Numbered from the stretch's first letter, positions 16,537 through 24,724 are shown. The stretch: DNA of 64,000 bases from Solobacterium sp. (GCA_017469885.1 JAFUFO010000014.1:53294-117293), one strand, 5' to 3'. Translations and numbers: made by a program. The notes: generated by a model from the letters alone, not told the origin.

Positions 16537-16605
16537 TGGAATCGCTTACAATTAATATGTATAATAATAAGGACGACCTTTTATGTCTGATACGGAGGTG
16601 AATGC

Positions 16606-17808
16606 GTGACAACTGCTCAGAAAGATGAATGCCGCATCAGTTATGAAACCGACGGCAGTAAGCTTACCATTATTCTGGACGGCCAGATCTCCACAGCCAA
16701 CGCCCCGAATGTCGAAAACGAAGTTAAGGAACATCTCGACGGTGCAGAGTCGATTGTAATCGACGCAAAAGAACTGACGTATATTTCCAGTGCCGGTCTG
16801 CGTATTCTGCTTCGTCTGAAAAAAGCACACGACGATATCACGATCATCAACGTTGCGCCGGAAGTATATGACATCTTCGAAGTCACGGGCTTCACGGAAA
16901 TGCTGAATATCCGCAGAGCCTTCCGTCATCTCTCCGTAGAGGGATGCGAAGTGATCGGCGAAGGCGCCAACGGCATTGTGTATCGCTATGATGAAGATAC
17001 GATTGTAAAGGTATTCCGCAACCCGGATTCACTGGCGGAGATCGAACGGGAGCGCGAACTGGCGCGCACCGCGTTTGTACTCGGTGTACCAACTGCGATT
17101 TCGTATGATATCGTACAGGTAGACAACGGACTCTATGGCTCTGTGTTTGAACTTCTCAACGCGAAGAGTTACCACCGCCTGCTTAAGGAAGGCACAAAGA
17201 CGGTGGATGAAATTGCGAAGATGAGTGCCGAACTGCTTAAGATCGTTCATGCGACTGAACCTAAGCCGGGTGCACTTCCTTCCCGCAAACAGATCTCAAC
17301 GCGGCGCATGGTCAAGATCAAAGAGGCAGGCATCATGCCGGAGGAAGAGTTTGAACGTCTCAACACCATGGTCGATGCAATACCTGATGAGACACATATG
17401 CTGCATGGCGATTTCCACATTAAGAATGTTATGATTCAGAATGAGGAAAGTCTTCTGATCGATATGGATACACTCTGTGTCGGAAATACGGTATATGAGC
17501 TGGCGGGAATGTATCTGCCGTATATCGGATTTGCGAAGATCGACCCGGAAGATACAGTCAAGTTCTTCGGGCTGTCACCGGAAGTGACAGAAGATCTGTA
17601 CAACCGTATCATGGCATACTACTTCGCGGATCAGCCGGAAGAGCTGGAAAACGCAAAGAAAAAAGCCATCGTGCTCGCATGTGCACGAATGATGTACTAC
17701 TGTGCAGTCATGAAGCACGTCAACGAAAACAACAGAGATGCAATCATCGCAATGTGCCGGGAGAACTTCAACAAGCTGCTTCCGGAGCTCAGCGAACTTG
17801 CGATTTGA
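16606..17808 (+). CDS. STAS domain fused to an aminoglycoside-phosphotransferase-like kinase
   Basis: A 400-residue two-domain protein. Residues 10-105 are a STAS (anti-sigma antagonist) domain with YISSAGLRILL; by alignment with SpoIIAA, Ser62 would be the phosphorylated serine. Residues 110-400 form a kinase of the choline/aminoglycoside phosphotransferase fold. GEGANGIVYR is the nucleotide loop, IVKVF holds the lysine, HGDFHIKNVM (His267, Asp269, Asn274) is the catalytic loop, and LLIDMDT (Asp286, Asp288) is the metal site. The start is GTG at 16606 after GGAGGTG. It lies 69 bases after the symporter fusion and 16 bases before a second STAS gene. It could phosphorylate a small molecule or a protein partner; the fusion suggests that the STAS part senses or directs it. 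Confidence 0.87.
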   Translation: MTTAQKDECRISYETDGSKLTIILDGQISTANAPNVENEVKEHLDGAESIVIDAKELTYISSAGLRILLRLKKAHDDITIINVAPEVYDIFEVTGFTEMLNIRRAFRHLSVEGCEVIGEGANGIVYRYDEDTIVKVFRNPDSLAEIERERELARTAFVLGVPTAISYDIVQVDNGLYGSVFELLNAKSYHRLLKEGTKTVDEIAKMSAELLKIVHATEPKPGALPSRKQISTRRMVKIKEAGIMPEEEFERLNTMVDAIPDETHMLHGDFHIKNVMIQNEESLLIDMDTLCVGNTVYELAGMYLPYIGFAKIDPEDTVKFFGLSPEVTEDLYNRIMAYYFADQPEELENAKKKAIVLACARMMYYCAVMKHVNENNRDAIIAMCRENFNKLLPELSELAI

Positions 17809-17824
17809 ACAGGAGGGTTAAGAA

Positions 17825-18124
17825 ATGGAAATCAAAATGGACAAAAACGGGAGTGAACTCACAGTATCACTGGTCGGCAGACTCGATACAATGACATCAC
17901 CACAGCTTGAAGAGGAACTTCAGAAGGAACTGGACAGCATCGATAACCTGACCTTTGACTTCAAGGACCTTGAATACATTTCATCGGCAGGACTCCGTGT
18001 TCTTCTGTCCACACAGAAGCACATGATGAAGAAGGGCGAAATGAAAGTAATCAATGTCAGTGACACCATTATGGAGATTTTCAACGTCACAGGTTTCTCT
18101 GACATCATGAATGTCAGCGCGTAA
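17825..18124 (+). CDS. STAS domain anti-sigma factor antagonist-like protein
   Basis: A 99-residue stand-alone STAS protein similar to SpoIIAA and RsbV. The signature FDFKDLEYISSAGLRVLLS is near residues 44-62 and the candidate phospho-serine is Ser54. The chain ends with the usual helix preceded by IMEIFNVTGFSDIMNV. The first STAS domain of the gene before has a closely similar end, suggesting duplication. AGGAGGG precedes the ATG at 17825. The next gene is an RsbW-like ATPase, the usual binding and phosphorylating partner of such proteins. No sigma factor gene is present, so its switch target is more likely another HATPase domain in the cluster. That last point is inference. Confidence 0.92.
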   Translation: MEIKMDKNGSELTVSLVGRLDTMTSPQLEEELQKELDSIDNLTFDFKDLEYISSAGLRVLLSTQKHMMKKGEMKVINVSDTIMEIFNVTGFSDIMNVSA

Positions 18125-18197
18125 GCGAAACCAGAAAACCACTGCCCGCATAAACGATGCGGAAGAACGGAATCCGAGTGAAAGGAGGGGAGGCAGC

Positions 18198-18602
18198 TTG
18201 GCAGAGATTGAACTGGAAGCAGTTGTGGAGAATCTTGCTTCAGCAACAGAATTTGTAACAAACCAGCTGGAACGCATTCCGTGCTCCATGGGCACCCAGA
18301 TGCAGATTGAACTGGCTGTCGACGAAATTTTCACGAACATATGCATGTATGCATATACACCGGGTACCGGAAAGGCTGTAATCAGTGTGGATACCGATAC
18401 CCCCGGTATCGTAAAACTGACATTCACGGACAGCGGTATCCCCTACAATCCGATGGAAAAAGAAGATCCGGATACCACGCTGTCTGCGTCCGAGCGCAAG
18501 ATCGGCGGACTTGGCATTTATCTTGTCAAAAAATCCATGGATGAAATGTCCTATGAATACAAAGACGGACATAATATTCTGACACTTATAAAACGGGTGT
18601 GA
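18198..18602 (+). CDS. RsbW/SpoIIAB-like ATP-binding protein
   Basis: A 134-residue HATPase_c_2 protein. The N-box is intact (AVDEIFTNICMYAY, with Asn after Glu-Ile-Phe-Thr), the G1 box reads TDSGIPYNP, and the glycine lid GGLGIYLVKK is present. These are the features of active anti-sigma serine kinases that phosphorylate STAS antagonists. The start is TTG at 18198: AAAGGAGGGG lies nine bases before it, and no ATG fits. Seventy-three bases separate it from the STAS gene. It is expected to phosphorylate the STAS serine and to bind the unphosphorylated form. With no sigma factor nearby, it may act on the transporter-linked domains. Confidence 0.9.
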   Translation: MAEIELEAVVENLASATEFVTNQLERIPCSMGTQMQIELAVDEIFTNICMYAYTPGTGKAVISVDTDTPGIVKLTFTDSGIPYNPMEKEDPDTTLSASERKIGGLGIYLVKKSMDEMSYEYKDGHNILTLIKRV

Positions 18603-18643
18603 GTATATGAGAAAAACCGTACTGTTGATACGGGGAGAAAATA

Positions 18644-20428
18644 ATGAATAAAGCATTGAAGGCAAGTTCGAATGATAAGATCATTTCGAAACTGTTTTTC
18701 CGGCTGTTGCCGGTGCAGATTCTGCTCGTAGGCATTCCGTCACTGAACGGAATCATCTCCAGCCTGTTTGCGAGCAACATGCTTGGTGAAGATGCAATGA
18801 CAGCGATTGGAATGTATGCTCCAATCGTTCAGTTTATTACGGCCATCAGTAATGTATTCCTCGGAGGATCGCAGATCCTCTGCGGCAAATACATGGGCGG
18901 CAACCAGGTAGAACGCACACAGGAAATCTTTTCGCTCAACATTACCGCGGTAAGTATTACCGCGGTTATTGCGTCGGTTCTGATGGCAGCCGCAGGGGCA
19001 TTTCAGATGACCGGATTCATGAATCCCGATCCGGGTGTCATTGCGATGTTCAACCGCTATCTGATCGGATGTGCGATCGGTCTTCTGCCGATGATGCTTG
19101 GCAGTCAGCTGTCCGCATTCCTGTCACTGGAACTGGAAGGTTCCCGTTCCACAATCGCAACGGCGCTCTTTGTCGTTACCAACCTCGTGCTGACCTGGCT
19201 GTTTGTCGGAGTTCTGCACATGCAGGCATTCGGTCTGGCGCTTGCCGCATCGATCGGATACTGGGTATATCTGACGGTGGAACTGCTCTATTACTTCTCC
19301 GGCAAATCACTGCTCAAACTGAAGATGGTGAAGTTCCGCATGCCGGATCTTTCCGATATCATCCTGATCGGCTTTCCCGGCGCAACCACGGCTTTGTATC
19401 TTACGATCCGCAGATTTGTGCTGAACGGAATGATTACCAGATATGTCGGGAATGCAGGCATGTCGGCCTTTACGGCAAGTGACACGCTGCTTGCGATATT
19501 CTGGGCAGTGCCGCTCGGCATGGCAAATGTCTGCCGGATGCTGATGAGTGTCAGCTATGGCGAAGAAGACCGGCAGTCCTTAAAGGATGTCTTTAAAACC
19601 ATGGTCGGCCGCTGTCTGCTGATCCAGCTCGCAATGATGGTTGTGCTGATTCTGCTGGCAGTCCCGTTCACCCGGTTCTTTATCCGCGACATCAGTGATC
19701 CGGTCTATCAGATGACAGCCACAGCCTTCCGGCTCATGCCGCTTACCATGCCGCTGGGCCTTGTCTGCCAGGCATGGCTGAACTACGGGCAGGTATCCCG
19801 GAAACAGGTGCTCACACATTCGCTGGCGCTGATCGACGGCATGCTGTGTCCGTGCCTTGCAATGCTGGCACTGGTTCCGGCCTTTGGCATGAATGGTATC
19901 TATTACGCATTGATTCTTAACGGTATTGTCACGGTAGTCTATCCGATGATCTATTCGGCCGTTGTAAACCGCGGGATTCCGAAGACGCTGGACCGTCTGC
20001 TTATGATTCCGGATTCCTTCGGCGCACCAGAAGAAGACCGTCTCGATATCTCCCTGCACAGCGATGCGGAAGTCGTCAATATTGCCGAACAGGTTCAGCG
20101 CTTCTGTGAAGAAAAGGGACTGGAAGAGCGGAAAGCATATCTCTCCGGTCTGTTTCTGGAAGAGATGGCCGGCAATATCGTCGACCATGGCTTCACCAAA
20201 GATAAAAAAGAACACTCGGTCGATGTCCGGGTGGTCTATAAAGACGGTGATGTGATTCTCCGGCTGAAAGACGACTGCATTCCGTTTGATCCGAAACAGC
20301 GTGCAGACATTGCTGATCCGGATGATATCACAAAGAATTTCGGTATCCGGATGGTGTATTCTATGGCAAAGGATATCACCTACCAGAACATCCTGGGCCT
20401 GAATGTACTCACGATCCGGATTCCCTGA
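18644..20428 (+). CDS. MATE family transporter with C-terminal HATPase domain
   Basis: A 594-residue fusion. Residues 1-445 are a MATE-type exporter with about twelve hydrophobic segments, starting LFFRLLPVQILLVGIPSLNG. Residues 460-594 are an RsbW-like ATPase domain with an intact N-box (LEEMAGNIVDHGF), G1 box (DDCIPFDPKQ) and a short lid (NFGIRMVYSM). A normal MATE protein ends near residue 450, so about 140 residues are added. An ATG follows GGGGAG. It closes the cluster that begins at 14890 and is followed by a terminator. The cytoplasmic domain could read the state of the STAS protein, or phosphorylate it, and change export. The direction of that effect is unknown. Confidence 0.88.
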   Translation: MNKALKASSNDKIISKLFFRLLPVQILLVGIPSLNGIISSLFASNMLGEDAMTAIGMYAPIVQFITAISNVFLGGSQILCGKYMGGNQVERTQEIFSLNITAVSITAVIASVLMAAAGAFQMTGFMNPDPGVIAMFNRYLIGCAIGLLPMMLGSQLSAFLSLELEGSRSTIATALFVVTNLVLTWLFVGVLHMQAFGLALAASIGYWVYLTVELLYYFSGKSLLKLKMVKFRMPDLSDIILIGFPGATTALYLTIRRFVLNGMITRYVGNAGMSAFTASDTLLAIFWAVPLGMANVCRMLMSVSYGEEDRQSLKDVFKTMVGRCLLIQLAMMVVLILLAVPFTRFFIRDISDPVYQMTATAFRLMPLTMPLGLVCQAWLNYGQVSRKQVLTHSLALIDGMLCPCLAMLALVPAFGMNGIYYALILNGIVTVVYPMIYSAVVNRGIPKTLDRLLMIPDSFGAPEEDRLDISLHSDAEVVNIAEQVQRFCEEKGLEERKAYLSGLFLEEMAGNIVDHGFTKDKKEHSVDVRVVYKDGDVILRLKDDCIPFDPKQRADIADPDDITKNFGIRMVYSMAKDITYQNILGLNVLTIRIP

Positions 20429-20447
20429 TATTCCTATATACAGCGTA

Positions 20448-20473
20448 ACAGCCGCAGAACATGCGGCTGTTTT
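20448..20473 (+). terminator. Terminator of the transporter-STAS cluster
   Basis: ACAGCCGCA and TGCGGCTGT form a nine-base stem around GAACA, followed by TTTACGTTT. Confidence 0.75.
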
Positions 20474-20558
20474 ACGTTTATGGAATGATTCCGGAAAACA
20501 AATTACTGTGTCTTTGCCGGTGAACGGGTACATTCTGATTAATAAGGGGGTATTCCTG

Positions 20559-21005
20559 ATGACAGATTCAGAGAAAATTGAGTTTTCGCTTCAGCATGGA
20601 GAAGCGTTCAAAAAGAACCTGCTCAGCCTGATTCCGGAAGGAGTACAGGATGAATTGCAGAAAACCAGAACCGAAGAAGAATTCCGCGCTGTTCTGAAAC
20701 AGCATGGAATGGATCTGGATGAGCTGGTCCGTAAAGCACAGTCCGATATCCTGACCGATCTTCCGGATGAATTTCTCAGTGCCGTTGCCGGCGGCTGGAA
20801 TTACGACTCCGGAACCCGCGTGTACAATCTCCGGTGCCCCAACTGCCAGAACGCAGACCGGAACCGGTGGACATGGCATCCGATCGATACTTGGAGAAGC
20901 GAGCAGTCCGGCTTGATTTATACCTGCGATAACTGCCACAAAAAACTAAGAGTCTGGGAAGGGGAATACGGATACGGCGGTGTGTTCGTCGATATCATCG
21001 AGTAA
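20559..21005 (+). CDS. Double-glycine leader protein with zinc-ribbon core
   Basis: A 148-residue protein. The first 80 residues are acidic and helical and end in LPDEFLSAVAGG, very like the Nif11-type or double-glycine leaders of secreted peptides, where cleavage follows Gly-Gly. The remaining part begins WNYDSG and has two Cys pairs, CPNCQN and CDNCHK, about 33 residues apart, which could bind zinc, plus many aromatic residues. AAGGGGG lies eight bases before the ATG. No leader peptidase, ABC exporter or modification enzyme is adjacent. It could be an exported small protein that uses a distant exporter, or a cytoplasmic zinc protein whose leader likeness is chance. I recognise no named family for the core. 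Confidence 0.65.
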   Translation: MTDSEKIEFSLQHGEAFKKNLLSLIPEGVQDELQKTRTEEEFRAVLKQHGMDLDELVRKAQSDILTDLPDEFLSAVAGGWNYDSGTRVYNLRCPNCQNADRNRWTWHPIDTWRSEQSGLIYTCDNCHKKLRVWEGEYGYGGVFVDIIE

Positions 21006-21018
21006 CAGAAATCGGAGA

Positions 21019-21065
21019 AAGCGCATTCGCAGAGGCTCTGACCAGCCACGGGAATGCGCTTTTTG
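21019..21065. terminator. Probable bidirectional terminator
   Basis: AAGCGCATTC and GAATGCGCT flank a 23-base loop, followed by TTTT on the plus strand; the opposite strand has a TTTC tract. It lies between two convergent genes. Confidence 0.65.
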
Positions 21066-21084
21066 TAAGAATGTAATGTATGGT

Positions 21085-21564
21085 TTATTCCAGTGGCTCA
21101 GTCGTAAGCCCGAGTTCTTCGATCAGCGCATTGAAGCGGGCTTTTTCCTTATTCTTTACCGGCTTGGAGAGATCATTGAAACAGTGATGAATGACATCCG
21201 CATCCTTGAGCACTTCATCAAGCGGAGAATCAATGACCTGTTTGTCATCGTGATGGTAAATCATCGAACAGATCTGATCGATTTCGTCTTCTGTTGTTTC
21301 GCACATGGCACGCAGTACGTCTCTGGCGTAGTCTGCGCCGCGGTGCGCATGGTCGTCATAGGAACCGGAACGGTAGGCTGCCATATCATGCAGGAGGCCT
21401 GCCATCGCCGCAAGTTCCGAATCAAGACCCCGTTTTTCCGCAAGCAGGGTAGCCGCAAGTGATACGCCGTTCAGATGAAGCAGCGCGGAATCCCGTTTGT
21501 CAATGTCTTCCATACTGCACAGTTCATTTGCGATATATGCGCGCAGATTCTTCAGTCTTCCCAT
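21085..21564 (-). CDS. HD domain phosphohydrolase
   Basis: A 159-residue cytoplasmic protein with an HD metal-dependent hydrolase domain. The first histidine is in LLHLNGVSLA, the paired HD is in AMAGLLHDMAAYRSG near residues 70-84, a following histidine pair lies in YDDHAHRGADYA, and the last aspartate region is in MIYHHDD. HD proteins cleave nucleotides, signalling nucleotides or other phosphate esters. I chose the ATG at 21564, which follows AGAGGAGAAC. A longer frame upstream lacks a better start. It is divergent from an esterase with 61 bases between. The substrate is unknown. Confidence 0.85.
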   Translation of the reverse strand: MGRLKNLRAYIANELCSMEDIDKRDSALLHLNGVSLAATLLAEKRGLDSELAAMAGLLHDMAAYRSGSYDDHAHRGADYARDVLRAMCETTEDEIDQICSMIYHHDDKQVIDSPLDEVLKDADVIHHCFNDLSKPVKNKEKARFNALIEELGLTTEPLE

Positions 21565-21625
21565 GTACTGTTCTCCTCTTCTGATAACATTATACTGAAC
21601 GTAAAAAACGAAAGGAATTTTCCGC

Positions 21626-22375
21626 ATGAATACAAAAGAATGGTTTATCGAAGATGGCGGCATTCCTCTGCATCTGAAACTGAACCGGCCGGACCAGAAA
21701 GACTCCGGCAAGCTGGTACTCGTATTTCACGGGTTCACCGGCCATATGGAGGAACCGCATCTGGTTTCCCTGACCGAGAAACTGGTAAAAGAAGGATACG
21801 GGGTTCTGCGCGCGGATCTGTACGGTCATGGAGAGAGCGGCGGTGATTTTCAGAACCATACCATTCTGAAGTGGCTGGAAAATGCGGAGGCAGTGACCGC
21901 CTGCGCAGAACAGCTGGATGGGGTAAGTGAGCTGTATCTCTGCGGACAATCGCAGGGCGGTCTTATGGCGCTGCTGTTTGCGGCGGAGAACCCGGGACGC
22001 TTCAATGGAGTCATTCTGCTTGCGCCGGGCATTTCGATTCCCGATGATGTGCGGCGGGGAAATTTTTTTGGCGTGAAATTTGATCCGGAGAATATTCCGT
22101 ACACGATCGAGACCTGGGAAGGGCTTACGCTTTCCGGGGAATACCTCCGTACAATGATGGATGTGAAACCCTACGAGACAGCCCACGGTGTTCTGGCGCC
22201 GACACTCGTGATTCACGGGAGTGAAGATGAAGTGATTCCCGTGGATTATGCGCATCGGCTGGTAAAGGAACTGCCCGCAGGCGAGTCCTGTATCATCCCG
22301 CTTGGCGATCATTGTTTTAATCTGCTTCATGAGCCGATGGCAGACGCCGCAGTATCGTTTCTGAACTGGCTGTAA
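21626..22375 (+). CDS. Alpha/beta hydrolase, cinnamoyl esterase-like
   Basis: A 249-residue cytoplasmic hydrolase of complete length. The oxyanion region is FHGFTGHMEEP. The nucleophile elbow is CGQSQGG (Ser109). The acid is in HGSEDEV (Asp201) and the histidine is in GDHCFN (His229). The DLYGHGESGGDFQNHTILKW segment and the overall spacing resemble the feruloyl or cinnamoyl esterases of gut lactobacilli, which release hydroxycinnamic acids from plant esters. That assignment is from recalled family patterns and is weaker than the hydrolase call. GAAAGGAA lies before the ATG, and a TATACT-like -10 box is near 21592. Confidence 0.85.
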   Translation: MNTKEWFIEDGGIPLHLKLNRPDQKDSGKLVLVFHGFTGHMEEPHLVSLTEKLVKEGYGVLRADLYGHGESGGDFQNHTILKWLENAEAVTACAEQLDGVSELYLCGQSQGGLMALLFAAENPGRFNGVILLAPGISIPDDVRRGNFFGVKFDPENIPYTIETWEGLTLSGEYLRTMMDVKPYETAHGVLAPTLVIHGSEDEVIPVDYAHRLVKELPAGESCIIPLGDHCFNLLHEPMADAAVSFLNWL

Positions 22376-22404
22376 ACAAAAAGGTTCAGTATTCACTGAA
22401 CCTT
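22374..22404 (-). terminator. Terminator of the phosphodiester glycosidase gene
   Basis: AAGGTTCAGT and ACTGAACCTT form a ten-base stem around four bases; on the minus strand it is followed by TTTTTGTTT. The stop codon of the gene lies inside the hairpin. Confidence 0.8.
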
Positions 22405-23748
22405 GATTGTCACATCTTCGGCTTTCACCGGGATCCATTTATGATCTTCTGTCATAATCCAGATGAATGATTCCCGGTCATAGATTTCACGTACCACAAT
22501 CGTATCCCCGGGCTCAACGACATCGATGATTTTTGATGGAATTGCAGGTTTTTCGTATACGCTGAGCTGGTTCTGCGCAACGAATTCCACCTTCCAGGTA
22601 TCCGATTTATACGTAATGTTCTCTTCGTTTCCGAAGAGCCAGCGCTTGGTTCCGATGCGGTACCAGGTACCGCCTTCTCCCGGAATCAGTTCATACACCT
22701 CATACCGTTCATCGATCGTCGCGTCACCGCGCGTCTGACTGGAGAGATCCGGTTCAGAGTAGACATCCATCTTGAATGTGTTGACGGAGAGATGTCCGCG
22801 TGGGCGTTCAATGTATGCCGCAATATCTTCCGGTACTTCGCTCCATCGCAGTTCCGGGCGTGCTTCCTTCACCAGCTCGGTTTCATAGACCATCTGTGCA
22901 GAACCGCCGCCGTCCATCCGGATGGCGTTTTCCACGTGGAGTTCCCGAAGCACCTCTTTGATGCGCTCTTCCGGCAGAGTTCCATAGATTGTGAAGAGGA
23001 GGTATTCCTTTTCATCGTTCTGCGCAAAGATCGTTACAGCTCTTCCGTAGTTGCGGTAGTTGATCATTCCGCCGGCACCGCCGGTGATATCCATTTCCAC
23101 TCCATCCACAAAGTAGGTATAGGAACCGGAGATTCCGTTCTCCGCATTGATCGTATAGCCGGTCCACCAGCGCCAGCTGTCATCACCCTGCCAGTCATTC
23201 CATGCCCATCCGTGATAACGGATCCACATGTCGTCACCGGTAAAGTAAGCTGTCGCATAGCCGGACCCGTAAGCCGGTGTATTCTCCTGCCCGTTCCACC
23301 AGGTCCATGCATTATGACGGCGTACTGCGCCAACCGGACGGCCGTATTCATACTCGGTATTGGAGAAGTAACCGGCATTGACGCCGCCCGCGTACTGATA
23401 GCCCTGTGCGATTGTGTTATAGTCCTTCAACTCATTGAGAAAGACCGGATATTCGGAATAATCTACCTGCAGGAAGGTATGCTCGGTGGGAATGACCCGC
23501 AGGATATCATACTGAACCTCATCAATCAGTCCTTTCTCATGAAGCACATTCTGCTCGGTGCCGTCGGTATAGATACTGATTGCGGTCGGAATCTTACGGC
23601 GCAGAAAGTGCACACGTTTCGTTTCATCCCAGGAATTGCACACCTCTTCCGCCTGTATTGGAAGGGTATATGAAAACAGACCGCAGATGCTCAGAACGGC
23701 GGCCAGAATCATGGATCGGCTGAATCGTAAGATACTGTGTTTTGGCAT
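22393..23748 (-). CDS. Secreted phosphodiester glycosidase family protein with SH3-like repeats
   Basis: About 451 residues. An N-terminal signal sequence (SMILAAVLSICGLFSYTLPI) directs export. The central domain (about 90-310) matches the NAGPA/DUF2233 phosphodiester glycosidase family, with conserved NAGYFSNTE and the typical end AIRMDGGGSAQMVY. Family members uncap sugar phosphodiesters or act on surface glycans. After about residue 315 come two SH3-like repeats (LSVNTFKMDVYSEPDLSSQ and QLSVYEKPAIPSKIIDV), likely wall-binding. The start is uncertain: the ATG at 23748 has no ribosome site, and TATAAT ends six bases before it, which suggests a leaderless message. A TTG at 23763 is the alternative. 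It converges on the esterase gene. Confidence 0.82.
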   Translation of the reverse strand: MPKHSILRFSRSMILAAVLSICGLFSYTLPIQAEEVCNSWDETKRVHFLRRKIPTAISIYTDGTEQNVLHEKGLIDEVQYDILRVIPTEHTFLQVDYSEYPVFLNELKDYNTIAQGYQYAGGVNAGYFSNTEYEYGRPVGAVRRHNAWTWWNGQENTPAYGSGYATAYFTGDDMWIRYHGWAWNDWQGDDSWRWWTGYTINAENGISGSYTYFVDGVEMDITGGAGGMINYRNYGRAVTIFAQNDEKEYLLFTIYGTLPEERIKEVLRELHVENAIRMDGGGSAQMVYETELVKEARPELRWSEVPEDIAAYIERPRGHLSVNTFKMDVYSEPDLSSQTRGDATIDERYEVYELIPGEGGTWYRIGTKRWLFGNEENITYKSDTWKVEFVAQNQLSVYEKPAIPSKIIDVVEPGDTIVVREIYDRESFIWIMTEDHKWIPVKAEDVTIKVQ

Positions 23749-23807
23749 GAGAAAATTATACAAAAAACAGGGTATGAGGGAAAGAAAAAGATGATTTGGC
23801 AGCCATA

Positions 23808-23835
23808 GAAAAACGGATGTCCGGAGACATCCGTT
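23808..23835 (-). terminator. Terminator of the NifX-SlyD fusion gene
   Basis: AACGGATGTC and GACATCCGTT form a ten-base stem around CGGA; on the minus strand TTTTT follows. Confidence 0.88.
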
Positions 23836-23842
23836 ACGGTGC

Positions 23843-24724
23843 TTATCCTTCTACGCTGACCAGCTCGATCAGGAAGTTGAGTTCCTTGCCGGCCATTTCA
23901 TGGTTGGCATCCAGAGTAATGGAAGTTTCGTCTTTTTCAACGGCACGCACCGGGAACTGCCGGCCGTATTCATCCGCGAGGATGACACGCTCTCCAATTT
24001 CAAGCTGTTCCGCACCCGGCAGATCCGTGAAGGGGATCTTCATGATCGCCGCAGGATTCGGCATGCCGTATGCTTCTTCCGGCATCAGATGTACATTAAC
24101 CTTCTCGCCGACTTCCATATCCGCAACTGCCTGATCGAAGCCGCGGATCATCATACCGGCACCGCAGATGAATTCAAGGGGCTGACCACGGTCATAGGAG
24201 GAGTCAAACTGTGTTCCGTCATTGAATGTGCCTTTGTAATGAACGGCGCACTTCTTTCCGGCATTCTTTCCGTCTAACACCAGCCGCATTCCGCCGCAGC
24301 CTCCGCCGCATCCGGCGCAGCCTTCCTGCGGATCACAGTTACAGTCTTCACCGCATCCTTCTTCGTGGTGTCCGCATCCTTCACCGTCTTCGTGATGGTG
24401 ATCACAGGAGGCATCCGATCCGACCAGGATTCCGTCGAGGTAGTTGCCGACTGATTCGTCTGCCTTGCCCTGTGCACCGGCTACGACCTTGATACCGGCC
24501 GTCGCGAGTGCTTCGCGGGCATGTTCTCCAATGCCGCCGCAGATCAGAACATCAATATTCTGTTCTCCCAGCATCCCGGCAAGCGCGCTATGGCCCTGGC
24601 CGTTGGAGGAAAGCACGATCGTGGAGACAACGCGGTTGTCTTCCACGGTGTACACCTTGAACTGCTCGGTCTTTCCAAAATGCTGGAAAACTTCTTCGTT
24701 TTCGTATGTTACTGCAATTTTCAT
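23843..24724 (-). CDS. NifX/NifB-type cofactor-binding domain fused to SlyD-like FKBP
   Basis: A 293-residue fusion. Residues 1-105 are a dinitrogenase iron-molybdenum cofactor domain (MKIAVTYENEEVFQHFGKTE and DVLICGGIGEHAREAL). Residues 107-150 are a Cys/His-rich linker (SCDHHHEDGEGCGHHEEGC and CAGCGGGCGG) that could bind nickel, zinc or iron. Residues 152-293 are a SlyD-like prolyl isomerase: AVHYKGTFNDGTQFDSSY, GQPLEFICG, then the insert-in-flap region and LDANHEMAGKELNF. SlyD proteins fold clients and help deliver nickel. AAAGGAAT precedes the ATG at 24724. The fusion suggests metal or Fe-S cofactor handling with chaperone activity. No nitrogenase or hydrogenase gene is in the window. Confidence 0.9.
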   Translation of the reverse strand: MKIAVTYENEEVFQHFGKTEQFKVYTVEDNRVVSTIVLSSNGQGHSALAGMLGEQNIDVLICGGIGEHAREALATAGIKVVAGAQGKADESVGNYLDGILVGSDASCDHHHEDGEGCGHHEEGCGEDCNCDPQEGCAGCGGGCGGMRLVLDGKNAGKKCAVHYKGTFNDGTQFDSSYDRGQPLEFICGAGMMIRGFDQAVADMEVGEKVNVHLMPEEAYGMPNPAAIMKIPFTDLPGAEQLEIGERVILADEYGRQFPVRAVEKDETSITLDANHEMAGKELNFLIELVSVEG

